DNA of 29,003 nucleotides from a virus. Numbering within the stretch: position 1 is the stretch's first letter; every line of letters begins with the position of its first letter. Location: IMG/VR virus record IMGVR_UViG_3300049846_000700, positions 1-29,003 of that record; one strand, 5' to 3'. Below the pieces are notes generated by a model. The model saw nothing but the letters and a program-made list of their open reading frames with translations. It had not been told where the DNA came from and ran no database searches. The position numbers and the translations under genes are program-made. Positions 15,580-22,923 of this stretch are shown here, in pieces.

Positions 15580-16680
15580 ATGCCTTTTGAAAGACCAACA
15601 TTGCAGCAATTAGTTGACAGAGCTGAGACAGATATCAAGGGAGGTCTTGGGATTGTCAATGTCTTAAGGAGATCATTCATTGCAGTCATTGCCAGGGCCT
15701 TGGCAGGACTCACACATCTCCTCTATGGATTTTTGGACTTTATTGCCAAACAGGCATTCCCTGACACTGCAGAGGTTGAATTCCTTGAAAGATGGGCATC
15801 AATTTATGGTGTCACCAGGAATGAGGCAACCTTTGCAGAGCTTAATGCTAATATTGTTTTCACAGGAGCAGGCACAGTGCCTGCCAATACTTTGGCCCAG
15901 ATCAATGGTGTCCAATACAGGCTGGATGCTGAGGTCACATCTCCAGGAGCTGGCACTTTGTCAGGTCTTTGGATTGCTGTGGTTGCAGGATCTGGTGGGA
16001 ATCTCACCAATGGATCAATCATCACGCTGCTCTCTCCTCTGGTCAATGTCAATTCTCAAATAACAATCACAAGCACCAGTGTTGAGGGGGAGGACACTGA
16101 GACTGATGAATCACTAAGAGCAAGACTACTCAACAGAATTCAGAATCCCCCACTTGGTGGATCTGCCAATGACTATCTGCAAGTGACATTGGGAGTGCCT
16201 GGAGTTACCAGGGCATGGGTGCTGCCACTTAATCAAGGGCCAGGCACTGTTGATGTGACTTTTGTTGAGGACAATGACAATCCAATCACTCCAGATGCCC
16301 CAAAGATTCAAGAAGTCCAAGATGCCATTGATGCTTTCAAGCCAGTGACTGCTCTTGTGGATGTTTTTGCTCCAGTCCTGGCACCAATTGCCATGAATAT
16401 TTCAATCAAGCCAAACAATGCAACAATTCAACAATCAATCACAAAACAACTCCAAGATCTTATCCTGTCAGATTCAAATATTCCTGGAGCGTATAAGAAT
16501 GCCACAGAGACTTATGATGGGAAAATATTGCTTTCAAAAATAACAACGGCCATTGGTGTAACACCTGGCCTTGAGGACTTTTTAATCAACACAATTAATG
16601 GCAACCCACCTGCAGATCCACAAGCAGGCACTGGTGAGCTTTTGACATTGGGAGTGATAACTTGGCAGACTCAGCCTTAA
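15580..16680 (+). CDS. baseplate J-like wedge protein (Mu gp47)
   Basis: This 366-residue protein is the wedge component related to P2 gpJ and T4 gp6. Characteristic stretches are FLERWASIYGVTRNEATFAELNANIVFTGAGTVPANTLAQINGVQY, the GTLSGLWIAVVAGSGGNLTNGS segment, TETDESLRARLLNRIQNPPLGGSANDYLQ and GVPGVTRAWVLPLNQGPGTVDVTFV. GAGGAGAG precedes the ATG. The 3' end overlaps the gp48-like gene by 19 bases. It should form the periplasm- or host-facing ring linking hub and fibres. Confidence 0.93.
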   Translation: MPFERPTLQQLVDRAETDIKGGLGIVNVLRRSFIAVIARALAGLTHLLYGFLDFIAKQAFPDTAEVEFLERWASIYGVTRNEATFAELNANIVFTGAGTVPANTLAQINGVQYRLDAEVTSPGAGTLSGLWIAVVAGSGGNLTNGSIITLLSPLVNVNSQITITSTSVEGEDTETDESLRARLLNRIQNPPLGGSANDYLQVTLGVPGVTRAWVLPLNQGPGTVDVTFVEDNDNPITPDAPKIQEVQDAIDAFKPVTALVDVFAPVLAPIAMNISIKPNNATIQQSITKQLQDLILSDSNIPGAYKNATETYDGKILLSKITTAIGVTPGLEDFLINTINGNPPADPQAGTGELLTLGVITWQTQP

Positions 16681-17288
16681 TATTAAAAAGATGGCAAGCT
16701 GCTCTCAGGAGTTTATTCCCTAGAGGGAAAGCTTGGGATGCAAAAGAGGACTCAGCAAGCAACATAAGCAAGCTGATCAATGCTCTTGGACAAGAGGCCT
16801 GCAGACTTGAGGTCAGGGCCTTTGATCTATTGAATGAGATTGATCCCAGGATCACCAATCAATTGCTGACTGATTGGGAAAGACTTCTTAATCTGCCAGA
16901 TGAATGTGAGCCAGAGCCAGAGAATCTCACTGCTGAGCAAAGGAGACAAAGAATTGTCCAGGTGCTCACCACAAGTGGTGGACAGAATAAACAATTTTTT
17001 ATCAATCTTGCTGCCAATTTTGGCATTGCAATCTCAGTGACAGATGTGACTGACCAGCCACCTTTCAGAGTTGGCAGATCCAGAGTTGGTGACAGACTCA
17101 CCAATGGGCCATGGACTTTTGCCTTTGTTATTTCAGCACCTTTTGAGAATGCCACAAGATTCAGAGTTGGGATCAGCAGAGTTGGTCAAAGATTGGTTGA
17201 CGTGAGCAATCCAACTCTGGAATGCTTAATCAATAAACACAAGCCAGCTCACACAATAGCAATATTGACTTTCACAGGAGAATTTTAA
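16662..17288 (+). CDS. baseplate wedge protein (Mu gp48-like, DUF2313)
   Basis: The N-terminal pattern LILKRWQAALRSLFPRGKAWDAKEDSASNISKLINALGQE and the segment LLTDWERLLNLPDECEP...EQRRQRIVQVLTTSGGQNKQFFINLAANFGI match DUF2313/gp48 proteins, the second wedge component. The start is TTG at 16662, with GGGAG 7 bases upstream; no ATG fits. The C-terminal half holds two related segments, FRVGRSRVGDRLTN and FRVGISRVGQRLVD, a small internal repeat. The next gene, a fibre-type protein, starts 12 bases after the stop behind GGGAGG. Confidence 0.9.
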   Translation: MADSALILKRWQAALRSLFPRGKAWDAKEDSASNISKLINALGQEACRLEVRAFDLLNEIDPRITNQLLTDWERLLNLPDECEPEPENLTAEQRRQRIVQVLTTSGGQNKQFFINLAANFGIAISVTDVTDQPPFRVGRSRVGDRLTNGPWTFAFVISAPFENATRFRVGISRVGQRLVDVSNPTLECLINKHKPAHTIAILTFTGEF

Positions 17289-17300
17289 TGGGAGGCCATA

Positions 17301-17870
17301 ATGTTTAGAATTGATTCAGATGGGGCCACTATCAACAATAGATTCACTGAGGGCAACCCACAGACATCTGTGCCTGCCACAGTGGTGTCTGCTGATTGGG
17401 CCAACAGTGTGCAAGAGGAGATCATCAAAACTATTGAGGAGATGGGCATTGTCTTATCAAAGCCATCAGAGCAGCAGCACTGGCTTGCTTTGCTTGAGTT
17501 ATTTTTAAGAGGTGGCAGAAAGCTGCCAGTGGCACACACACTTGCCAACAACACTGCTGCAACAGCAGTGACTGGCTTTCCAGTGTTGAATAAGAGCAAC
17601 CATCTTTGCAGGGTGGCCTTTTACTACATCGAGAGAAAAACAACAACCCAATCAAAGCAAGAGGCAGGGATCTTGATTTCACGCTACAATTCAAAAGATA
17701 ATAATTGGGATCAACAGTCATTGCAATTATTCGATGACTCTGGATCTACATTCAGCATCGACAACACCAACACAGATGCTGCAATCTTAAAGGTTGCAAC
17801 AGACGACTTGACTGGTGCATCTTATGTTGGCACTTTAAAAATGACACAACTTTTTGAGATAAGAGTCTAA
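17301..17870 (+). CDS. short tail fibre-type protein
   Basis: Residues 1-65 (MFRIDSDGATINNRFTEGNPQTSVPATVVSADWANSVQEEI) are the conserved N-terminal module with which many tail fibres attach to the baseplate. Residues about 85-189 lack any pattern I recognise and end in a beta-rich stretch (GASYVGTLKMTQLFEIRV). At 189 residues it is short for a fibre. It may be an adaptor onto which longer distal proteins dock, or a complete short fibre. It follows gp48, the usual fibre position. GGGAGG is placed 5 bases before the ATG. Confidence 0.8.
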   Translation: MFRIDSDGATINNRFTEGNPQTSVPATVVSADWANSVQEEIIKTIEEMGIVLSKPSEQQHWLALLELFLRGGRKLPVAHTLANNTAATAVTGFPVLNKSNHLCRVAFYYIERKTTTQSKQEAGILISRYNSKDNNWDQQSLQLFDDSGSTFSIDNTNTDAAILKVATDDLTGASYVGTLKMTQLFEIRV

Positions 17871-17882
17871 GGGGAGGACACA

Positions 17883-19652
17883 ATGAGAGCTTTCATGATC
17901 ATAGCAATCATGCTGATTGGCATCACGACAATGAATGCCAATGCAGCAGGAGTCACAGCAGATGTCTTTAAAATTTCAAAGCCAGGATCATCTGCCAATA
18001 AAGAGATCCATCTTGGTGGCACAAGAAAAATCATATCCAATGAGACCACTGGCAAGCTCCAATTCACCAATGATGGTGTTGTCACAAAAAATCTTGGAGC
18101 AGGTGAGGGAGGATCATCTGGTGGAGTCAATGACCTGACCAACCCAGGATTCGAGGATGGCACAACATCATCATGGACATCATCAGGAGATATCAGCCAA
18201 TTAAATAAAACAGGCTGCACCAAGGGCACCAACTGTCCACTGGCAGGCGAGATCTCTTTGAGATTCTCTCCCAATGCAACCAATGACTACTTTGAAAGCT
18301 CACTGGCAACATTATCAGAGGCCAACTTTGGGCGAGCTTGTGAGGTGAAATTCACCTACATTGGAGGTGACACCAACCTAAAGGCCGAGGTCATCAATGG
18401 TGATGCTGAGGTGATTGGCACCTTTAAAAATTCAGCAGGACTTAATCAATTGCCTGCTCATTCAATATCTGCAGATGAGTCAATCTTTTTCTTATGTCCA
18501 ACCAAGACAGCAATTGTTGCCGACAATGATAAGGGCAACCTCAAGATCAAGATCACCAATTCTGGAGGATCTCCAGCAGCAGCATCTGATTGGGACAACT
18601 TTCATCTTGGCAACCTTTTGCAACTTGCTGAGACTACATCACCAGACGTGCTGGCAGGCAGGACAACTGGCACCTGTGCATCAATGGTTGCCAATAGTGA
18701 TCCAGCTTTCACAGCAGCAACCAACTCAGGATCTGGAGTGTGTGATATCACTGTTGCGTCTGGCACATTCACTGAGGTGCCATCTTGCACTTGTGAGGTC
18801 ACTGCCAATGCCACAACAGATTGCATCTATGACACAACAGCAACAACAACAACACTCTTAAGATTCAGGACTTATGTCACCAACACCGCATCATCAGCAA
18901 GTGCCAACATTGCCATCATCTGCAAAAAGACTCAAGCCGATGCAAAGCAATCAGTCCAAGTCTATAAGTCAATCCCAAAAGCTGCACAAAACATCAACAC
19001 TTTCACTGCACTTTTGAACAACACAACAGAGGCGATAAGCCAAGAAAATGCAGACTGGATAAATGGGAATGCCACATCATCTGGCACAGGATCACATTCA
19101 ATCACATTGGTCTCAAGTCTTTTTGGACTTGCTCCCAATTGCTCATGCAGCACCAACACTCAAGGGATTGAGTGCATTGCTCAGACTGTCTCTGCAAGTG
19201 CAATGACTGTTGTTGCCTATTCAACAACAACTGGATCTGCCAATGGTGGAGCTGCCAACTTGACATTGACCTGCTCAAGACAATCAACTGATGTCAAGCA
19301 AGAGGTCACTCAGCCAGTGCTTATTAATCAAGTGCAAGTCTCAAAGCAATCAGGAGTCAGGACAGAATCATGCTACATCACCAACGCAGGGACACCGACA
19401 AAGGCAGGTGACACAAGTCTTTGTGATTGGATCTCATCAATAAGCGACAATTCAACAGGTGATAGTACGGTGCAATTCGCTGCAGGCTATTTCACTGCTG
19501 CACCAGCGTGCACTTGCACGGCCTCTGGCACAAACGCATCACAATGCAATGCCAATTGGAATAGCACAACCAATGTGAATGTTTGGACAGGCAATGCTGC
19601 TGGATCACCTCAAGACTATAACTATCAACTACACTGCACAGGAGCTAGATAA
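17883..19652 (+). CDS. exported, cysteine-rich modular protein with tail-fibre features
   Basis: Residues 1-22 look like a Sec signal peptide: basic start, hydrophobic MIIAIMLIGITT, and a cleavage-type ANA-AG ending. Residues about 24-82 resemble the N-terminal segment of tail-fibre-like proteins (TTGKLQFTNDGVVTKNLGAG), then a glycine-rich linker. Residues about 83-245 open with LTNPGFEDGTTSSWTSSGD, a pattern of carbohydrate-binding beta-sandwich modules. Residues about 258-589 carry three modules, each with F-x-x-[AV]-P-x-C-x-C at 296, 414 and 537, a third cysteine 9-10 residues on, and a fourth about 30 residues later near the module end. Even pairing suits disulphides in an oxidising compartment. 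It sits in the fibre cluster, 12 bases after the short fibre gene. It may be a host-surface protein or an exported receptor-type virion part; function is unknown. Confidence 0.75.
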   Translation: MRAFMIIAIMLIGITTMNANAAGVTADVFKISKPGSSANKEIHLGGTRKIISNETTGKLQFTNDGVVTKNLGAGEGGSSGGVNDLTNPGFEDGTTSSWTSSGDISQLNKTGCTKGTNCPLAGEISLRFSPNATNDYFESSLATLSEANFGRACEVKFTYIGGDTNLKAEVINGDAEVIGTFKNSAGLNQLPAHSISADESIFFLCPTKTAIVADNDKGNLKIKITNSGGSPAAASDWDNFHLGNLLQLAETTSPDVLAGRTTGTCASMVANSDPAFTAATNSGSGVCDITVASGTFTEVPSCTCEVTANATTDCIYDTTATTTTLLRFRTYVTNTASSASANIAIICKKTQADAKQSVQVYKSIPKAAQNINTFTALLNNTTEAISQENADWINGNATSSGTGSHSITLVSSLFGLAPNCSCSTNTQGIECIAQTVSASAMTVVAYSTTTGSANGGAANLTLTCSRQSTDVKQEVTQPVLINQVQVSKQSGVRTESCYITNAGTPTKAGDTSLCDWISSISDNSTGDSTVQFAAGYFTAAPACTCTASGTNASQCNANWNSTTNVNVWTGNAAGSPQDYNYQLHCTGAR

Positions 19653-20320
19653 TGAAATCAATCATCTGCACATTTTTTTTGCTATTAATGGCAATCTGCC
19701 ATGCCAATAATTATCTGCCAGAATCAAAAATTGATGGATCATCAACCAATGGGATGATGATCTTTGGCAATCAATCAGATTGCCAATCTCACTATGGTGA
19801 GAATTGCATCTTGATTCCTGTTGGGTATTCAAAAGAATACCACAGATTGATCAACACAAAATCTCAAGCAGAATCCTGCTCCAGTGATCAAGATTGCCAG
19901 GGCAAGCTTGAGATTAAATCATGCCTTGATGGTGAGATTGCAATCAAAGTCCTGGACTCAGATCCAAAAGAGGTCTATTGCACTAAAAAAGCAGTCACAG
20001 AGAATGCAGGACTTAAGGCGTCTTATGAGGCAGCAGTCTCTGCCAAAGCATCTTATGAGGCAGCACTAGCCCTGGCCATTAAAGCTCAGCAATGTGGCAA
20101 GCGAGTCATGGCACTCATGCTTGTCAGGAATGCTCAGAAAGGCCTTTCAAAGAATCAGAGAAAGCAATTGGTCCAGACCTATAAGGACATCAAAGATCTC
20201 CTGGATGCAGGATCTTTGGATGTTGCCAAAGATGAGATCCAGGCCGTGAATGCTGATGGCACATTGGTGACTGCAGCAGATAAGACAGCTCTGGTTGCAG
20301 AGCTTGATTCCTGTCAATAA
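19652..20320 (+). CDS. exported cysteine-rich protein, unknown function
   Basis: This 222-residue protein starts within the stop of the preceding exported protein (TAATG), so the pair is probably translated together. Residues 1-19 form a signal peptide (KSIICTFFLLLMAICHA). Residues about 20-110 hold seven cysteines, including ESCSSDQDC and KSCLDGE. Then comes an alanine-rich helix with a near tandem repeat, LKASYEAAVSAKASYEAALA. The C-terminal part (SKNQRKQLVQTYKDIKDLLDAGSLDVAKDEIQAV) is helical, and the last residues are DSCQ. I do not recognise the family. Coupling and shared export suggest it acts with its upstream neighbour at the cell surface or in the periplasm. Confidence 0.7.
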   Translation: MKSIICTFFLLLMAICHANNYLPESKIDGSSTNGMMIFGNQSDCQSHYGENCILIPVGYSKEYHRLINTKSQAESCSSDQDCQGKLEIKSCLDGEIAIKVLDSDPKEVYCTKKAVTENAGLKASYEAAVSAKASYEAALALAIKAQQCGKRVMALMLVRNAQKGLSKNQRKQLVQTYKDIKDLLDAGSLDVAKDEIQAVNADGTLVTAADKTALVAELDSCQ

Positions 20321-20331
20321 AGGAGCTTAAA

Positions 20332-20547
20332 ATGGATCAGATCTTGATTCTCTTAATTGGATGCTTGCTCAGTGTGATTGGCACAATCCTGGCCTTTCAA
20401 TTTAAAGGCATGAGACAAGATCTCCATGAGATCACCAAGAGCGTCCAGATGCTCAATGAAAAGCTGGCAAGTGTGCTAACAGACCAGGAGTGGCAAAAGG
20501 AAAGGCTTTCCATTCTGGAGAAAAGAATAGAAAAATTAGTGAATTGA
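20332..20547 (+). CDS. small membrane protein with coiled coil
   Basis: This 71-residue protein has one hydrophobic segment (residues 4-22, ILILLIGCLLSVIGTILAF) followed by a charged heptad-like helix to the end (LHEITKSVQMLNEKLASVL...LSILEKRIEKLV). An N-terminal anchor with a periplasmic or cytoplasmic coiled coil is seen in phage i-spanins and in accessory proteins of lysis regions. No endolysin is next to it, so a lysis role is only a possibility. AAGGAG stands close to the ATG. Confidence 0.65.
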   Translation: MDQILILLIGCLLSVIGTILAFQFKGMRQDLHEITKSVQMLNEKLASVLTDQEWQKERLSILEKRIEKLVN

Positions 20548-20580
20548 GGCATGGGGCCTCATAGCAATAGGAGCAAGATC

Positions 20581-20877
20581 ATGACAAAATTAGTTGATGT
20601 TAAAACACAAGGCACAAAAGAATTGAATGAGGTTGGTGAGGCCCTTAAGGGCATCATGACTGCAACAAAAGCTGCCTTGAAAGATGGCTGGCAACCAGGC
20701 ACTGACCTGCCTTTGATTGTCACATCGGCCTTTGCCTCATTGCCAAAAGCAATTGAGGGACTTTCTCAAGTTGGCCAAGAGGTCAAAGACTTTCCAGTCC
20801 AAGCTGTAATGGGTGCATTGGTGCCTGTGGCAGAGGGTGTTGGTGAGTTGATCTCAGGAGACAAAAGTGGAGAATAA
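20581..20877 (+). CDS. small helical phage protein, unknown function
   Basis: The protein is 98 residues from the ATG at 20581, which has AGGAG 7 bases upstream. An in-frame ATG at 20551 lacks such a site. The pattern TKELNEVGEALKGIMTATKAALKDGWQPGTDLPLIVTSAFASLPKAIEGLSQVG is of amphipathic helices. Small proteins of this appearance recur near fibre and lysis genes of prophages. No catalytic motif is seen. Its last codons overlap a 43-codon membrane gene. Confidence 0.6.
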   Translation: MTKLVDVKTQGTKELNEVGEALKGIMTATKAALKDGWQPGTDLPLIVTSAFASLPKAIEGLSQVGQEVKDFPVQAVMGALVPVAEGVGELISGDKSGE

Positions 20878-20998
20878 GCCCTTCTATAAGAAGGCATCTT
20901 TTTGGCTCAAGCTGCTGCTTGTGTCGGGGGCACTAAGTGCCCCCTTTATTCCTGAAAAAGTGAGACAGGCCATCATCTTTTTCATCTTGGGGGCCTAA
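20867..20998 (+). CDS. 43-residue membrane peptide, GTG start
   Basis: This short reading frame starts at GTG 20867, with AGGAG at 20856-20860 exactly 6 bases upstream. It overlaps the preceding gene by 11 bases and ends in TAATG with the following gene. It encodes MENKPFYKKASFWLKLLLVS-GALSAPFIPEKVRQAIIFFILGA: a basic N-terminus, a hydrophobic stretch (residues about 12-28) and a second short one (about 34-43). Without it, 120 bases between two coupled genes would be empty. Size, charge and hydrophobicity would suit a holin-like or regulatory membrane peptide. A perfect hairpin lies within it. Confidence 0.62.
   Translation: MENKPFYKKASFWLKLLLVSGALSAPFIPEKVRQAIIFFILGA
20926..20944 (+). other. 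perfect hairpin inside a small gene
   Basis: GGGGGCAC and GTGCCCCC form an 8-bp stem with a TAA loop, followed by TTTATT. It looks like a weak terminator but lies within the 43-codon frame. It may attenuate transcription between the two neighbouring genes, or be fortuitous. Confidence 0.5.
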
Positions 20999-21225
20999 TG
21001 GACTATTTCACATTGGCAATGCAATTGGGGGTGGAGCTGCTTGAAAAATTCCCAAGCTATGATCAACGCAAAAAGCAGCAATTCTTTGACAAAAAAAATC
21101 TCTACAATCAAGAAAAGGCCAAGACCTATGAGCAAAGAGATGATGATCTCTTGCTGTCACTAAAAGAGGAGCTTGGTGCTTTCCTGGAATCCTTTCTCCA
21201 GGAGATCAAAGGTGGCAAAGCATGA
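20998..21225 (+). CDS. small charged helical protein, unknown function
   Basis: This 75-residue protein begins in the stop of the 43-residue peptide and overlaps the lipoprotein start by four bases (ATGA). It has a short hydrophobic start (MDYFTLAMQLGVELLEKF), then a strongly charged helix rich in K, Q, E and D (SYDQRKKQQFFDKKNLYNQEKAKTYEQRDDDLLLSLKEELGAFLESFLQEI). No family is recognised. Its place between a membrane peptide and a lipoprotein suggests it belongs to the same membrane-associated unit. Confidence 0.6.
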   Translation: MDYFTLAMQLGVELLEKFPSYDQRKKQQFFDKKNLYNQEKAKTYEQRDDDLLLSLKEELGAFLESFLQEIKGGKA

Positions 21226-21524
21226 AATCAATCAACCTTATCCTTGGCATCTTATTGGGCATGAGCATTGTTGCTGCCTGTGGAATGGGTGGCAAGCCAT
21301 ATAAAAAGCCAGAGCGAAAAGAGCAAGACAAACTATTCAGACCATGCCAAGACTTTGAGACATCAGATCCAGTTGGAAAGCTTTGCAACAAAGTCTGCAT
21401 TGATCGCAAAGGATCTGAGTGCAAGGCATGGAAAATCAACGTCAAGAATTTTTCAGATCCAGAGATCTTTAAATGGTTTAGAGCTGGATCTTTTGTGATG
21501 ATAGATGAGGATCAAGTCCTTTAA
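21222..21524 (+). CDS. predicted lipoprotein
   Basis: The first 20 residues (MKSINLILGILLGMSIVAAC) are a signal peptide with a lipobox ending I-V-A-A-C, so Cys20 should be lipidated and the protein anchored to a membrane facing the periplasm. The mature part is about 80 residues, with four cysteines (PCQDF, KLCNKVC, ECKAW) and basic stretches. Small phage lipoproteins include o-spanins and superinfection-exclusion proteins. The cysteine content is unusual for an o-spanin, which is more often proline-rich. It shares cysteine richness with the exported proteins at 17883 and 19652. Confidence 0.68.
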   Translation: MKSINLILGILLGMSIVAACGMGGKPYKKPERKEQDKLFRPCQDFETSDPVGKLCNKVCIDRKGSECKAWKINVKNFSDPEIFKWFRAGSFVMIDEDQVL

Positions 21525-21536
21525 TGGAGAAAAAGA

Positions 21537-21800
21537 TTGGCACAGATCCCAAGAAAGAGAGCAGCATCAGGACGCTTTGTTGAGAGATTCACTCTCAATT
21601 CCACTCATATTGCCAATAAAAAAGTCACTCTCCAAAATATGCCAGAATCAGCCAACTCAGTTGTTGTCGATGCCCCCTATGGTCCAGTGCAGATTTTAGG
21701 CCAGGACTACATTGTCACTGGTCAAGATGTGTCATGGGATGGCTATGGCCTTGAGACAATATTGGAATCAGGAGATCTTTTAATTATAATTTATTCTTAA
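21537..21800 (+). CDS. small virion appendage module protein
   Basis: This 87-residue, beta-rich protein starts with TTG at 21537, 6 bases after GGAGA. It consists almost wholly of one module: FTLNSTHIANKKVTLQNMPESANSVVVDAPYGPVQILGQDYIV, then VSWDGYGLETILESGDLLIIIYS. The same plan closes the next gene (residues about 290-369): FTL..., a middle strand, an aromatic W-x-G, then a GD-x-[IL]-x-I-x-Y ending. Such a module is typical of distal ends of phage appendages. It may form a cap or a free copy of the neighbour's tip. Confidence 0.62.
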   Translation: MAQIPRKRAASGRFVERFTLNSTHIANKKVTLQNMPESANSVVVDAPYGPVQILGQDYIVTGQDVSWDGYGLETILESGDLLIIIYS

Positions 21801-21813
21801 AAAGGAGAAAGTC

Positions 21814-22923
21814 ATGTCAAGAATCAAGACAAAATATATTGAGGACAATGCAGTCAATGATGTCAAGCTGAGGCTCAGGAATAATCAGGCAATGCGTGCC
21901 AGGAATGCTGGCAATACTGCTGACATTGATATTCTGAAAGTCAGCAATGCTGACATCTTAATGATCTTAAGAGAGATGAGCATGGACTCTCACAAGATCA
22001 CCAACCTTGCAGATCCAACAGGTGCTCAAGATGCTGCCACAAAGAACTATGTGGACGCTGTGATTTCTGGTCTTTCAGATCCAAAAGACTCAGCCAGAGT
22101 GGCCACTGTTGCAGCATTGCCTGCCTGTACTTATGCCAATGGCCCAAGCAATGGCATTGGTGCCACACTGACTGCCAATGCCAATGGTGCCTTGCCATCA
22201 ATTGATGGGATTGGTCTTTCACTCAATCAAAGAATCCTGGTCAAAAACCAGGCAGCAGGTCTCCAAAATGGTCTCTATGTTGTCACTCAATTGGGTGATG
22301 CAGGCAATCCTTGGATATTGACCAGGGCAACAGATGCAGATCAAGGATCTGCTCATGTTGGTGAGGACAGTCCAAGACTTGTGAGCCAAGGGATGCTGGT
22401 GCCAATTGCTGAGGGCACAGTCAATGGATCTCTTGGATTCATTCTGACCACTGTTGATCCAATCTCAGTTGGTGTGACAGCTCTCAATTTTACTCAGTTT
22501 GGCGAGGTCATCCAGGCCGGTCTTGGATTGACAAAGACAGGCCAGACTCTGGCAGTGGATCAAGGTGCTGGACTTGGATTCTCTGACAATCAATTGGTTG
22601 TCCAGGTTGATGATGATCTGGTTGATGGCACCACAAAGATCCTTGCTGATGAGGTTGTTGGCCGCCGCCGATATGAGCAGTCATTCACTCTTTCTGCTGG
22701 TGACATCACCAATGGATATGTTGACCTGACAAAGGTTGCCTCCAGGGATTCAATTGGATTCTTTCCACGTTTTGGCATCAAGCAAAGAGAGACTGTGGAT
22801 TTCACTGTCTCCTATCAAGGTGGCACTGGTGGAAAGACAAGAATCACTTGGACTGGAGACTTTGCCTCAATTGTTGAGGCAGGTGATGTGATTGATATCA
22901 ACTATGAGTCATTGGACTATTAA
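21814..22923 (+). CDS. tail fibre protein
   Basis: This 369-residue fibre has recognisable sections. Residues about 55-85 contain SHKITNLADPTGAQDAATKNYVDA, the repeat of many phage fibres. A central region carries LPSIDGIGLSLNQRILVKNQAAGLQNGLYVVTQLG and WILTRATDAD, also common in fibre proteins. Next comes a repetitive glycine-rich stretch (GLGLTKTGQTLAVDQGAGLGFSDNQLVVQVDDDLVDGTT). The C-terminal 80 residues form the module shared with the preceding small gene. AAGGAG precedes the ATG. It is probably the main receptor-binding fibre or its shaft. Confidence 0.83.
   Translation: MSRIKTKYIEDNAVNDVKLRLRNNQAMRARNAGNTADIDILKVSNADILMILREMSMDSHKITNLADPTGAQDAATKNYVDAVISGLSDPKDSARVATVAALPACTYANGPSNGIGATLTANANGALPSIDGIGLSLNQRILVKNQAAGLQNGLYVVTQLGDAGNPWILTRATDADQGSAHVGEDSPRLVSQGMLVPIAEGTVNGSLGFILTTVDPISVGVTALNFTQFGEVIQAGLGLTKTGQTLAVDQGAGLGFSDNQLVVQVDDDLVDGTTKILADEVVGRRRYEQSFTLSAGDITNGYVDLTKVASRDSIGFFPRFGIKQRETVDFTVSYQGGTGGKTRITWTGDFASIVEAGDVIDINYESLDY

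Noticed and set aside
19990-20090. Tandem repeat in DNA around the KASYEAA segments
   Set aside because: Only two imperfect copies occur and they are explained by an alanine-rich helix; it is not a satellite or CRISPR-type repeat.
20332-21524. A standard holin-endolysin-spanin cassette
   Set aside because: Membrane and lipoprotein candidates exist but no lysozyme, amidase, transglycosylase or peptidase motif is visible in any frame, so the label is withheld.
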